Assembly: GCF_000764305.2 (NCBI RefSeq)
Contig: NW_025931829.1
Span: 62,001 to 126,000 of the forward strand
DNA length: 64,000 bases
Origin: Hyalella azteca
Lineage: Eukaryota > Arthropoda > Malacostraca > Amphipoda > Hyalellidae
Reading direction: 5' to 3'
In this document: positions 12,506 through 23,115 of the stretch, piece after piece
Numbering within the stretch: the first letter of the stretch is position 1
Layout of the letters: every line of letters starts with the position of its first letter
The notes under the pieces: model-generated
The model's database searches: none
Told to the model about the DNA's origin: nothing
The model's input: only the letters and a program-made list of their open reading frames with translations
Translations under genes and position numbers: made by a program

Positions 12506-15500
12506 AATTAAAAACTTAGAGGAAATAAAGGCATCACGAGAAATATGATGAGTTTTTATGGCTTGGACTGAAGGTTCTAAGAATTCTCAACAATATTTCT
12601 GATATTGGAAATATAATTTATATATCTAATCGAATTCGATCCGAAATTCTGGGGTGCTGTCGCGTGATGCAAGCGCAGGCAGGGGCGCTACGTTCATAAC
12701 CTCATCAAGAGCACAATGCATAAAAATAAGGTGGCTAGAGCCTTACATTATTCCTTGTACGCAAGAAAAATAAAAATATGATTGGGTGCCGCCTGACCAT
12801 ATTTTCTTAAAATATGCTTCGTTTTCTAGTCATAGGAAATTAAGTAAAATGACATGACTCCTTTATAAAGTTTTAGAAAACATAGATTGCCTAAAAATTT
12901 TCTCTTATATATAATATACATGTAAATAGTTGAATTTGGTATCAAAAAATGCTTAATCGGTTAAAAAAAGTATTGATAAAATGTAAAACTCAATGGAGAA
13001 AATTTTGGGAAAAATATACAAGCATTTCATATGGTTGAACTCCTATAGGGAAAGAAGGGACTCTACATACTCATTGCAGTAATCGCACAATACACTTATT
13101 ATTGAAAGTTCGGTACACACAGAAATAACAGAAACAAAACGTGAGAAAAATTATCTATCGCATGCATAAACAAATTTTAATTTAATTTCATCCTTCACTT
13201 TGGTTAAAGTTAAATCCTCATGGCTATGACAAATCAACTTGGGATATGATCGCACGTTAATTATATGAAATCCGCGGCCTCTTCTATCTCCTCCTATCTC
13301 CTTGACTTTCTCACCAATACAAGTTCCATAAATTTTATTCCAAATTTCTTACTTCTACTGAATTCACAGTTAATTCCCATGTAAATCATGTGATTCTGTG
13401 AACCGACTAATTTTCACAGAAAATACATGCCTCTTATTTCAGATTTGTTAACATTTGAGTTGGCGAAGACATATAACTTGATATATGAAGATATATATAA
13501 CTCTGCATGCCACGCCTTCGTATGGGCATTTGTGCTAGAGTATAGCGACCGCTAGATGGTGGAAAGTTCTTAACAACAGAAGCAAAATTCAATATTCAAA
13601 AGCTTACTTCAAATTTCGAAAATTGTTTGAATATTGAAAATTTGTTACTGCATGGATGAGAAACATTTATTTAATAATAAATGTGTTATCGTAAACCTTC
13701 CCCGCAAAGGAATATTTTGAAAAGATTTGTATATTAGATGCATAAATCTTGCTTCGAAGTTTACAATGAATATTTGAATGTGTCACGAAAAAGAACACAT
13801 ATTCAGCGATAAATCCAATACAAAAGTTGATGTATTTTTGGAGCGTCACATCCTTCATTCGATATATACAACCGTACTCAGGTACAACAAAGGTGCAACA
13901 CATTAAGCAGAAGAAAAAGATTTTGGAGGGTTTCTGCAAAGTACAGAGTCATCAGGATTTTACACACCAAAAAATGCATTAGAAAGGTTCTGCTATAAAT
14001 CGCCAGCGACTCGCGTCTCATTACAAGCGTCAAGAAGCATAGGTTTGGTTCCAAATGTTGCGTGCGGACCGCAGCCTCAAATTATACACCTGCCGCTCTT
14101 CTCTTAAGGCATCGCTGACATCGTCTTGGCTTCACCTCCCTCCGCCATTACGCGAGTGAGCAAAACTTACGATCGCGTAAGATTTTATGCGCTCGACGTA
14201 CGGCCGAGCGAAAAGATAGAGGCTAAAAATTTGGAAGGTCAAAAGGATTATAGGACTTTCCTTGACCGGATGTTTTTCTCTGGTTTCAATGGTTGGCTTG
14301 TTTGGAGTTCCTTTCTCATCGTGTTTCCTTCTATATAATTGCTGCGCCTGCGAAGAGCGCTGCACGACAAGTTGGGCAACGTAAAATGCTACGCTGGCTT
14401 TCGATTTTTGTTGTTGGACACATGGTCAGGAAGATTGAGCCCTGCTTATAATTTGTTATAATTGTTATTTGTTATTTGTTGTGCTTATAATTTGTTACCC
14501 GATATCGATTGAGGAACATTACATTATAAATATTAATCAAATTGACAACGAATATAACCCCTGCAACAAGGAGATGATTATTTTATGTAGATATTGGCAT
14601 CCTTAAAACAACAGAACTCTAGTCTAAAGCCTGAAATGACCAAGCAAACTTAATTGATTACTACTCAGGATAGTCGGCATTGATCAACGAAACTGTGGGT
14701 GAGGGACAAGCAACAGGAAGGAGTTAATCAAGTGCCTAATGAACGGTATTGGCAGAAGACACAGGCTCCTTGTTATTGCTTATTTACGGCTACGTGCGTC
14801 ACATGACGAGTTGTGTTACGACAAGCAACGGGATTACCTGCCAGCTCTTCTTAATCTACTCTCGACGTGGCCATCCGATACGTCAACAAAGCTCGTAACG
14901 AATCCGCTAACGGCTTTTTTGCTCGACGGAACGCGGCTGCTGGCTTGGTTGCGTTCTCTAACACGTCATTTAGAGCTCCTAATGGGAAGACGGTCTCTAA
15001 AAGTGAATGTGTTTGGCGGTCGTTAGAGTTTATAAGCTCGTGACGATTGATTTCACTGAGGGTGAACGGAACTGTTGAGCTGTTCTATTCCTTCCTCTCC
15101 TGCACAGGCGTCGGCGTCACTATCTTGACAACGCATGGAAACTGACACCTCACCTTCACAGGTTAGCAGAATTTAAATGGTCGCCTCACAGTTCATCGCT
15201 GATCAAGCACAAAGCAGCAAAATCACGAAACATGGAAAAAAACGTCGTCCCAGTTGCTGATAAGATTTTGAGTCCTGAAAACAATTACCACAGCATTCGA
15301 AACAAAACGCAGTTTCTACAATCACAACACAATCAGTTCTAAATACAAACAACATAAATAGATTTGACACTGAAAATTGAGCGCAGCTTTTTCCTGCTCG
15401 TGAGTGATGGCATCACACAAAACCATCACTCAAATCAGCACCACGATATTGAAGTGCGCTCGTACCCTATTGAGAATATTCCACCGATCGTCATTGGCCA

Positions 15501-15580
15501 CCAGTTAACCTGTTCGTAGCCTACCTATTTATCGGTCATTATTTTCATTGAGGGTACAGGCGTGGGCTTTTGAGGAATAA
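12506..15580. other. Unannotated stretch, GC rising after about 14 kb
   Basis: No supported gene. A 95-codon ORF on the plus strand at 14739-15026 lies in a less AT-rich patch but has no recognised domain. TTTGTTATTTGTTGT-like short duplications occur near 14450-14500. Confidence 0.4.
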
Positions 15581-15780
15581 TTCGTGCTGCTGACAATTAA
15601 TTCGTGCAGATTACGAACAATTCATGCCGCTGATGAACAATTCGTGCAGCTGACGAACAATTCGTGCGGTTGACGAACAATTCTTGCAGCTAACGAACAA
15701 TTCGCGCAGCTGACGAACAATTCATGCAGCTAACGAACAATTCGTGCAGCTGACGAACAATTCGTGCAGCTGACGAACAA
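15581..15780. repeat. 20-bp minisatellite, 10 copies with exact register
   Basis: Ten units of exactly 20 bp, consensus TTCGTGCAGCTGACGAACAA, run from 15581 to 15780 with substitutions but no indels. Each consensus unit contains CAGCTG (E-box-like and palindromic). The first unit is the most divergent and the last two are identical. Confidence 0.97.
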
Positions 15781-17595
15781 AACAATTCGGCGCATCAGTC
15801 GCGAGGAGTGAGGCTCGCCAACATACATCATCTCGCTCGTTCCGAACTTTTTTTTGGCGCGCGGGAATCCTTTGGAACGAGAGTAATTAATCCTGTTTCA
15901 TTATCCAGTGGCGCAAATGGTTTAAACTGACCCAGGCTGAGGGCTGCGCTCGCAGCAGATCTACTCACCGAGCAAAAAGCTTGTGCTTGAATTCTACGTG
16001 AGAAATTGTGGATGCCACATCCCGACGAAAATTTTGAACGGTGGTTGAAATTTTGGAGAACTGGAGCGTGTTAACGCAATGGATATATTCGTGTGACTAA
16101 TGATTATACCTTTGAAGAGATGCTGCTTTGCATGGGAGGGGGGGAGAAACCACTGTTATGCGAGATAGAAACTTTTAGGTGAATAAAAAATTTAGGAAAT
16201 GGTGAAAGTATTCTCAAATTTCGAGGTTCAAGACATTAAGTAGCATGGTTCCGAAGACTTGCTTATATTTAATAAGCCACAACGTATTACTATAGGATCC
16301 CATTGTACCTAACTATACCTCAACATATTCCAGGAATGGACCATGCACATTTATTAAGTACATAATCATGTTTATTAAGTACACTGGGGATTAAAATCCC
16401 AGTAACATGATATTGTCATTACCGTGATCAAAGCGAAAATTCAACTTGATCATAAAAAATTAATTAAGAAATTCTTACTATAAATGCTATTACAATTATT
16501 AGATATTGAAACATAGAACAATTATCAAATTTTAAACATAAGACAACATGGAAATTTTAATTATTTCATAATTTAAAAGGGATTGAAATTATTCACTGTT
16601 TTTAATTTCACAATTTAATTTAATTAAATTTAAGTCAACTATTTCCGAACTCACACCCCAGCAGTAACTATAAAAAAAAGAATTATGCCACTTAATTTGG
16701 GAGCTGTCAAACGAACGCTAACATTCTCAGAAAAAAATCAGTGCAGGTATAAAAACTCTGAACTGCCCTCACTTGAAGAAGAAGCGTATCCCGAAGTTTG
16801 GGGCTGGGGGTATTACACGCATCCCTCTCGACTGATGGTTTGCAGAAGCTGATAAACGACCACAGTTCTAATTCCTCATCAGCGCAGGCTTCGTTTCGCG
16901 GTTTTCGGAAGTTCGTTTTTCACCTTCACGCGCGCGCGAGTAATGAGAGCAACGCGGCGGCGAGGAGCTTATGAGCAATGATGCATTCAATGGTGAATTA
17001 TAGGCGTGTTATCGTCGGCCGACGAGTGGTCCATGAATCCACTAGAGAATTACCGGTGATTCATCGTCGGCCACCGCCGAACTGTGATGAAATTTGGCCG
17101 AGAGTTTCAATGGAGGTGTGGCGGGAGCCGCGCCCCGATATTGCGTGAAGATTGATGCTCCTGCCATGTTTATTTACGCGTAGTAGCCTCCCTTGTCTAA
17201 CGTCTGGGAATTATGTTATTAATTGTATAACGTCTGGGATTTTAATGAAATGATCTGATAGATATAATCAATAACATACTCTCGGTTTTCCTTACTGCAA
17301 ACAATTTACATCAGAGTTAATTGGAGCTTGAAGCAAGTATTTTTCAATGTTTTTACCACTTTTTATGCACATATATAACTGCAGTTGAATTAGCAGAACC
17401 TATATACTTAAATATAAGTATTAATTAACTTAACTTAACTTAACTCAACTTAAATTATGCTATCAAGGACAGATCAATAGGGACAAAATTATAATATAGA
17501 TTTGTAACAATTTTCCAATCGATTGTATTAAAAATTGGTGATCAGTCATTTTCGAAGTATATTTCTAAGCACGAAGAAAAAATGTACATTTGGGT
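15781..17595. other. Unannotated stretch with a GC-rich patch and a TTAAC run
   Basis: About 16900-17160 is markedly richer in CG dinucleotides (GCGCGCGCG near 16930) than its surroundings. A short TTAAC pentamer run lies at about 17425-17451. No gene is supported. Confidence 0.4.
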
Positions 17596-17636
17596 CAAAT
17601 GCCTTTTAGAGTCGAAGTGACTCTAAATGGCATTTG
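17596..17636. other. 18-bp inverted repeat (hairpin), 5-nt loop
   Basis: CAAATGCCTTTTAGAGTC (17596-17613) is the reverse complement of GACTCTAAATGGCATTTG (17619-17636) with one mismatch, around the loop GAAGT. No T-run or gene end next to it suggests a terminator. It could be a tiny foldback remnant. Confidence 0.8.
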
Positions 17637-17799
17637 TGACACTTTACAAAATGCCTCGTTTAAATTAGCATAAGATCATTAGTGGCCACCGTTACGTCGG
17701 ACATAAATTCCCGCCTTCATTAACTTGCCCCACGCGACCATCTATCAAGCGCAGTCACAATTGCCAGTCATCAGTCGCTCGTAGCAGAGATGTGCGAAC

Positions 17800-18012
17800 G
17801 ACAGCGCGCATCGTCTCGAGCCACAACGACATGTCTTGGTCAGAGACTGAGAGACAAGCGCGCATCGTCTCGAGCCACAACGACGAGTCTTGGTCAGAGA
17901 CTGAGAGACAAGCGCGCATCGTCTCGAGCCACAACGACGTGTCTTCGTCAGAGACTGAGAGACAAGCGCGCATCGTCTCGAGCCACAACGACATACATAT
18001 CCTCGTCAGAGA
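17800..18012. repeat. 54-bp minisatellite, about 4 copies
   Basis: CGCGCATCGTCTCGAGCCAC starts at 17805, 17859, 17913 and 17967 (exact 54-bp steps), with AGAGACTGAGAGACAAG between. 54 is a multiple of three, so the array is open in several frames on both strands. The ORFs with repeated LWLETMRACLSVSD or VSSHND are artefacts. It is richer in GC and CG than its flanks. Confidence 0.95.
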
Positions 18013-19840
18013 AATTCATTTAAAACAATTACTTCATTTTATTTGAACTCATCCTGTAGTTTCAGCCTATCAAAGGCAATCGCCTTGAATGAAACTGTAC
18101 TTTCATCGAATTTGAATTGTCGAACAGTATTTACTGCAAGCAATTTTATCTCCTCGAGAAACTTCAGTCAATGACAATCCGTGATCATGTGCTTTAGCGC
18201 GCAGTAATCTGTACGAAACAATCTGTTTGGGTGCGTATCTGCAACCAATATTTCTATAGACCACATTTACTGATAAATGGAAGTCTTGTAAGGATTGCAT
18301 TTACATGAAATCGATATCTGTTACAAATTTGAATGTAAATGTCAGTTGTTAAACCGCACACAGTCGCCTAATCCCCAGGTGCCAGTGCAGCCGAAGATAA
18401 GTTGTTTCTGTAGTGAATACCATCCATGGCATGCATGATCGATACCAACTTCTTGAATATTCAGTCAATGAACAGGCAAGCCAGAGTATCGCATCGCATA
18501 TTAGTAGAAGCGAATATCCCACCCAGTATCGCCCGGTCAAATCAACGTTGTTTGCCCTAAATCCTACCGAGAATCTCAGATGAACTTTGGGTGGCCACGA
18601 GATGAGCGGCCGCTGATAATTCGCTTATGATAAAGTACACGCTGGTCATTGAAAGCATTCGTGCCCAAGAATATTCAATTTATTCATGACGCAAAGTTGC
18701 CTGTCTCTCAGATCATCCAGTCCGAATGTTGCAGGCTATTCAAAGGCTCAATGGATGCCCCGAAATTCAGATCCCCCAACGCCGTACAGCTCCATCGGTG
18801 AATTTATTGACCAAATGCGTTTTGAATTGATGAACGATGGCTCAGACTTGGAGCGAGAGTGAACTCGATCGTAGATTTGCATTTGATGCCACCAAGCAGT
18901 CATTGCTTGGATGAATAATCGAGAGGGATTGACAACGGGAGCCAATATTTTTTTTTATTTTGTGTTTATGGTCAATAATTTCTGTTGCAATAAATAATAA
19001 TATATTTTATATTATTTTAGATGGAGTAAATGGCAAAGCACAGTGAGATATTTAGTGTTGATGATGAAATATCTTTGCTGCAATAAATATTTTTTTATCT
19101 TATGGTAGATGGAGTAAAAGGATATGCGTAATGGAATATAATACTTTGTTAAATATTCTTCGTGTGGATGAAGAGGTAGTATTTAAACGCAAATTCCGCA
19201 TATTTATCACACAAAAACACAAAATCAATTAAACATATTCTATTTAAAACTTAAAATTAATCATGAAAAACCTTGACACATGCAGAATTATCTTTGAAAC
19301 TTGTTGAAAACAATGATAAAATAAGCGCAATATACAGAAAAATTTCCACCGCATGAACAATTAACGTTCATGATCGATTAAAGTTCAGATTTTTATCTTT
19401 CAGATATCTTCATCATGTGCGCTGATGGACGCCTTCATCAGTGTTTCCTTTAAATAGACACGACTCAGAGAAGTGGCAGCTATGGCATCTTATATGATGT
19501 ATATATAGATAGAATGAAAGCACAGGTTTAATATAATAATCTTTCCATGCCCAATTGATGTCCCAATATAGACAGGCAACGAAAAAAATTCGCATAAGAA
19601 CAACTTGTGTATTCAAAACACAGATAAACACTACACGTTGCAATTTCGTCACTAAAAACCACTTCCGAAATTCTAAGAGCTACACACTGCATCTTGCAGA
19701 GTGTAGCTCTAAGACGAACATAGGGAACTTCAAGAGAGGAGCATAGAGGCAGACGTGAGAAACGTGGTGCTGCTGTCGTCTGAGCTTCTGACTGGCATAA
19801 TCTCGAGGAGACGGCAAGCATCACGAGCTAGCCTACCGAG
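18013..19840. other. Unannotated stretch with weak minus-strand ORFs
   Basis: Three minus-strand ORFs (18103-18300, 18349-18540 and 18748-18945) follow one another in a less AT-rich patch, but no domain or splice structure is recognised. The rest is AT-rich. Confidence 0.35.
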
Positions 19841-20262
19841 GGCTGTTGGGTGGCTGTTGGGTGGTGTTGCTGTTGGGTGGTGTTGCTGTTGGGTGGTGTT
19901 GCTGTTGGGTGGTGTTGCTGTTGGGTGGTGTTTGCTGTTGGGTGGTGTTGCTGTTGGGTGGTGTTGCTGTTAGGTGGTGTTGCTGTTGGGTGGTGTTGCT
20001 GTTGGGTGGTGTTGCTGTTGGGTGGTGTTGCTGTTGGGTGGTGTTGCTGTTGGGTGGTGTTGCTGTTGGGTTGTGTTGCTGTTGGGTGGTGTTGCTGTTG
20101 GGTGGTGCGGCTGTTGGGTTGTGTTGCTGTTGGGTGGTGTTGCTGTTGCTTGGTGTTGCTGTTGGGTGGTGTGGCTGGTGGGTGGTGTTGCTGTTAGGTG
20201 GTGTTGCTGTTGGGTGGTGTTGCTGGTGGGTGGTGTGGCTGTTGGGTGGTGTTGCTGCTGGT
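19841..20262. repeat. 15-bp minisatellite, about 28 copies, strongly G/T on the plus strand
   Basis: The consensus unit GTTGGGTGGTGTTGC repeats for about 420 bp. One 16-bp unit (near 19928) shifts the frame. 15 bp is five codons, so all frames are open for long stretches (up to 154 codons). The plus strand reads as VGWCCCW-like and the minus strand as QQHHPTATPPNSNTT-like repeats. The plus strand is almost free of C and A. I treat these ORFs as artefacts. Confidence 0.97.
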
Positions 20263-20553
20263 GATGCTTACGATAAATCACTTCGTTCACATAATTATCC
20301 GTGGCCATAATTCCTGTACTCATACGAGTGTACACGATAACTTCCAGCAACTGCACTTTCCGCGATCCCTCCGAGAAATATTCAACAACAAACATAATTT
20401 TCCTACGCATCGGCCTCAGTTGGTTGCTGTGGAGTAGTCGTCACGGTGCCGATCTTCCCCAAAGCACTTTTGCTAGCAGGCTCAATTAGAATATTTGCTG
20501 CCAGGTTTGCATTATTCGTTTTGAAATTTCACCACGTCATTGGCCACGGCGAA

Positions 20554-20790
20554 TTAATTTTTTGGGCGCTTGCGCTGCCGGCATGGGAATTTTGTCGAGG
20601 TCTCTGGATGCTGGTTGTCGAGGTCGGAGTCATCAGAGTTGGCAGTATCGTTGCAAGAATGATTATGATTTTCTTCGTGATTATGATTTTGCTCAAATTC
20701 TTCAGAAGAAAACAAGACTTTCCTCAAAGTTGTTGGTAGCGGTAACGAATTTTTAGAGTGGTAAGCATTTACATAGTTAGAATGAGTAAG
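20554..20790 (-). CDS. Weak candidate for a terminal coding exon (acidic, His/Asn-rich tail)
   Basis: On the minus strand the frame is open from just after a stop (20791-20793) to TAA at 20554-20556, 78 codons with no ATG. It reads a charged, low-complexity stretch (EEFEQNHNHEENHNH), an Asp/Ser stretch, and ends in a basic CRQRKRPKN. Such composition occurs in the tails of nuclear proteins, but no acceptor with a good pyrimidine tract is visible. A plus-strand ORF overlaps (20446-20739) with hydrophobic residues. Chance is quite possible. Confidence 0.12.
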   Translation of the reverse strand, partial: LTHSNYVNAYHSKNSLPLPTTLRKVLFSSEEFEQNHNHEENHNHSCNDTANSDDSDLDNQHPETSTKFPCRQRKRPKN

Positions 20791-22344
20791 TCACAGACAT
20801 TATTTTCTTGGCAGTGCGAGTACAGTAAAATACTCGAAAACCGTTCAATAAAGTTAATTCAATAAATAAAAATTTACGAAGAACACCAGAATTTATTAAT
20901 AGCAGATTGAACTGCCGTAACTTTTCGAGAATTTCAATGTAAAGGGAAAAAATGAAATATCCAATGACACAAGAAATTGTTTTTCGTACTGGTAATCTAT
21001 ATATTTTTCAAATTTTCACCTATAGAAGAAAAAAAGCATTCATACTGAAGCTTTAAATAGTCTACAGGGATACGAATCTAATAATCTGCAGTCATATTAT
21101 CAGTTATATACTTCATTATACGTTAAGCGACTTGCCGTGTCTAGGTACATGAATGCCATAAGTAGCGTTTATTGACAGAACCTAGCATGGCTTTGTGAGA
21201 AATTATTGATAATTTCTTCACAAGAGGCCGTTGCGTACAGTGGGTGACTCGCAACGCTACGATAGGACGTACGTGGCCCACCCTTTAATGGGGGACTTCC
21301 ATCGTAATTTATGGCACTATGGGCCTTAATTAGGAGTTAATGGGAAGGTGTAAGGAGCAGTTACAGTCTTGTTTACGCAACACGCTGAGCACACACACTC
21401 CTGCATGATGACCTGCTTCCTAGTCAGCTGAAAAAATTATAGCCGGGATAACGGCGGCCATCCATGGGTAATTCCTGGTACGAATAACGAAGAAAGATGC
21501 AGGATATTTTTAATCGGCACAGGATAAGAATATGCGTATCCAAGGAGTAGAAGTTGAGACAATGAGGTACGAATGGTAACATTTCTGGAGAATATTAGAC
21601 TGGAGAATATTAAGCGACAAAAAATTAAAATAATTCGTCGATGCGTCCAGTGTCGGGAAATAGATTCAGATGACGAGGCATCATTAAATTTTATTTGTTT
21701 GAGTGTAGATATTCCATAAAATGGGGCACCGTACGAAAACGGTAATAAGCAAGCGACTGTATGCTTTCTTTTAAACGGCTTAATGAAAAATTATTATTTA
21801 GAAACCGAAGTAATATAGTAATGTTTTGTAATACGGTTTGGAAACCGCATTGTTAGAAACCGAGCTAATAACAAATTGAGGAATTTCAAGAAAAACACAG
21901 CTAATTACGGCAAAAATAGTATTTTTTGCTCCTTCATCTTATTCATCGACTCTCTTTAAATATTGGTGCCAGAAAACACTGAGAAAAACTTAAGTATATT
22001 CATCAAAAGTCAAACTCAAGGTTTAAAACATAAAGTAATATCTCCGTATTGCGGTTATAATGTAAAAGTAGATAAGCTCGTAATGAAGTTTGCGGCTTTG
22101 AATAATTATAACAATCAAAACGCGCACTGCAGTTCTATTCCCATTAATAATGCATGTGGAAGAGTCTCCATATCCAGTTTGCGGCCACGGAAATCTGAAA
22201 TAAAAATTGTTGTGAACTTGCAGCTCCACTCGAGAGCAACGCGTAAATACGTGCCTTAGTGGAGAAAACGCTGAATAATTAGGTTCATCACCATGTTACC
22301 ATACGAATATTCTTCAATTTTTAGTTTGAGCACTTAGTAACCAC
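20791..22344. other. Unannotated AT-rich stretch
   Basis: No supported gene. GAAATTATTGATAATTTC, near 21200, is a small perfect hairpin of 7-bp arms. Nothing else was seen. Confidence 0.4.
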
Positions 22345-23115
22345 TCCGCGGAACCTTATTCAGCTGGAAATTCGACGGAACCTTGAAAAATCAGCCCGCC
22401 CCCTTATTCTGCATGAAGTTCGAAAAGTTCGTGGCCTCGGAACTCGGCCAACAAGCGTTTCTACATAAAGTTTAGGGCTATACGGACCCCGACACAAAGT
22501 TTGATTAGGTCCACAGAACCTTGTGAATGAACTCAGAAATAAAATTTAGGGCCACGGAACCTTGTAAGTGAACCCAGACATAAAATTTCGGGATACGGAA
22601 CCTTGTAAATGAACCCCAATATAAAGTTCAATGCCACAATACCCTATGAATGAACACCGACGTAAAGTTGAGCGCCCCGGAACCTTGTGAATGAACCCGA
22701 CAAAGTTTGAGGCTCTAGAACTCTGAAGAACAGCAATTCCATAAAGTTTGGGGTCATTTAACCATGTAAGAAAAGTCTTGCAAAGTTTGTGGCCATGTAA
22801 CCCTGTAAAAGAGCCTCGCCGTAAAGTTTGTGCCATGTAACCATTTAAGAGAGCCTCGCCGTAAAGTTTGTGCCATGTAAGCCTGTAAGAGAGCATCGCC
22901 GTAAAGTTTGTGTCATGTAACCCTGTAAGAGAGCCTCGCCGTAAAGTTTGTGCCATGTAGCCCTGTGAGAGAGCCTCGCCGTAAAGTTTTTGGCCATGAT
23001 ACCCTGTAAGAGAGCCTCGCCGTAAAGTTTGTGCCATGTAGCCCTGTGAGAGAGCCTCGCCGTAAAGTTTTTGGCCATGATACCCTGTAAGAGAGCTTCG
23101 CCTAAAGTTGGGAGC
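22345..23115. repeat. 40-bp minisatellite, about 18 copies with a divergence gradient
   Basis: In the right part the unit is GTAAAGTTTGTGCCATGTAA followed by CCCTGTAAGAGAGCCTCGCC, repeated every 40 bp from about 22800. Leftward, copies drift (GGCCACGGAACCTTGTAA-type variants) but keep the 40-bp step to about 22400. Two units gain one T (GTTTTTGGCCATGAT), and these two alternate with normal units. The 211-codon minus ORF at 22546-23181 cycles through the three frames of this unit and is not taken as a gene. Confidence 0.93.

Noticed and set aside
14739..15026. 95-codon plus ORF in a GC-richer patch
   Set aside because: Composition alone explains the lack of stops. No domain or neighbour supports it.
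17425..17451. TTAAC pentamer run as a telomere-like repeat
   Set aside because: Only five or so imperfect units, and the sequence is not the usual arthropod TTAGG.
17755..18046. ORFs with repeated SLWLETMRACLSVSD
   Set aside because: Frame-preserving 54-bp array, open on both strands.
19846..20310. 154-codon plus ORF and 146-codon minus ORF (Gly/Trp/Cys- or Gln/His/Pro/Thr-rich)
   Set aside because: Both are direct translations of the 15-bp repeat, which preserves frame in every phase. There is no non-repeat coding sequence next to them.
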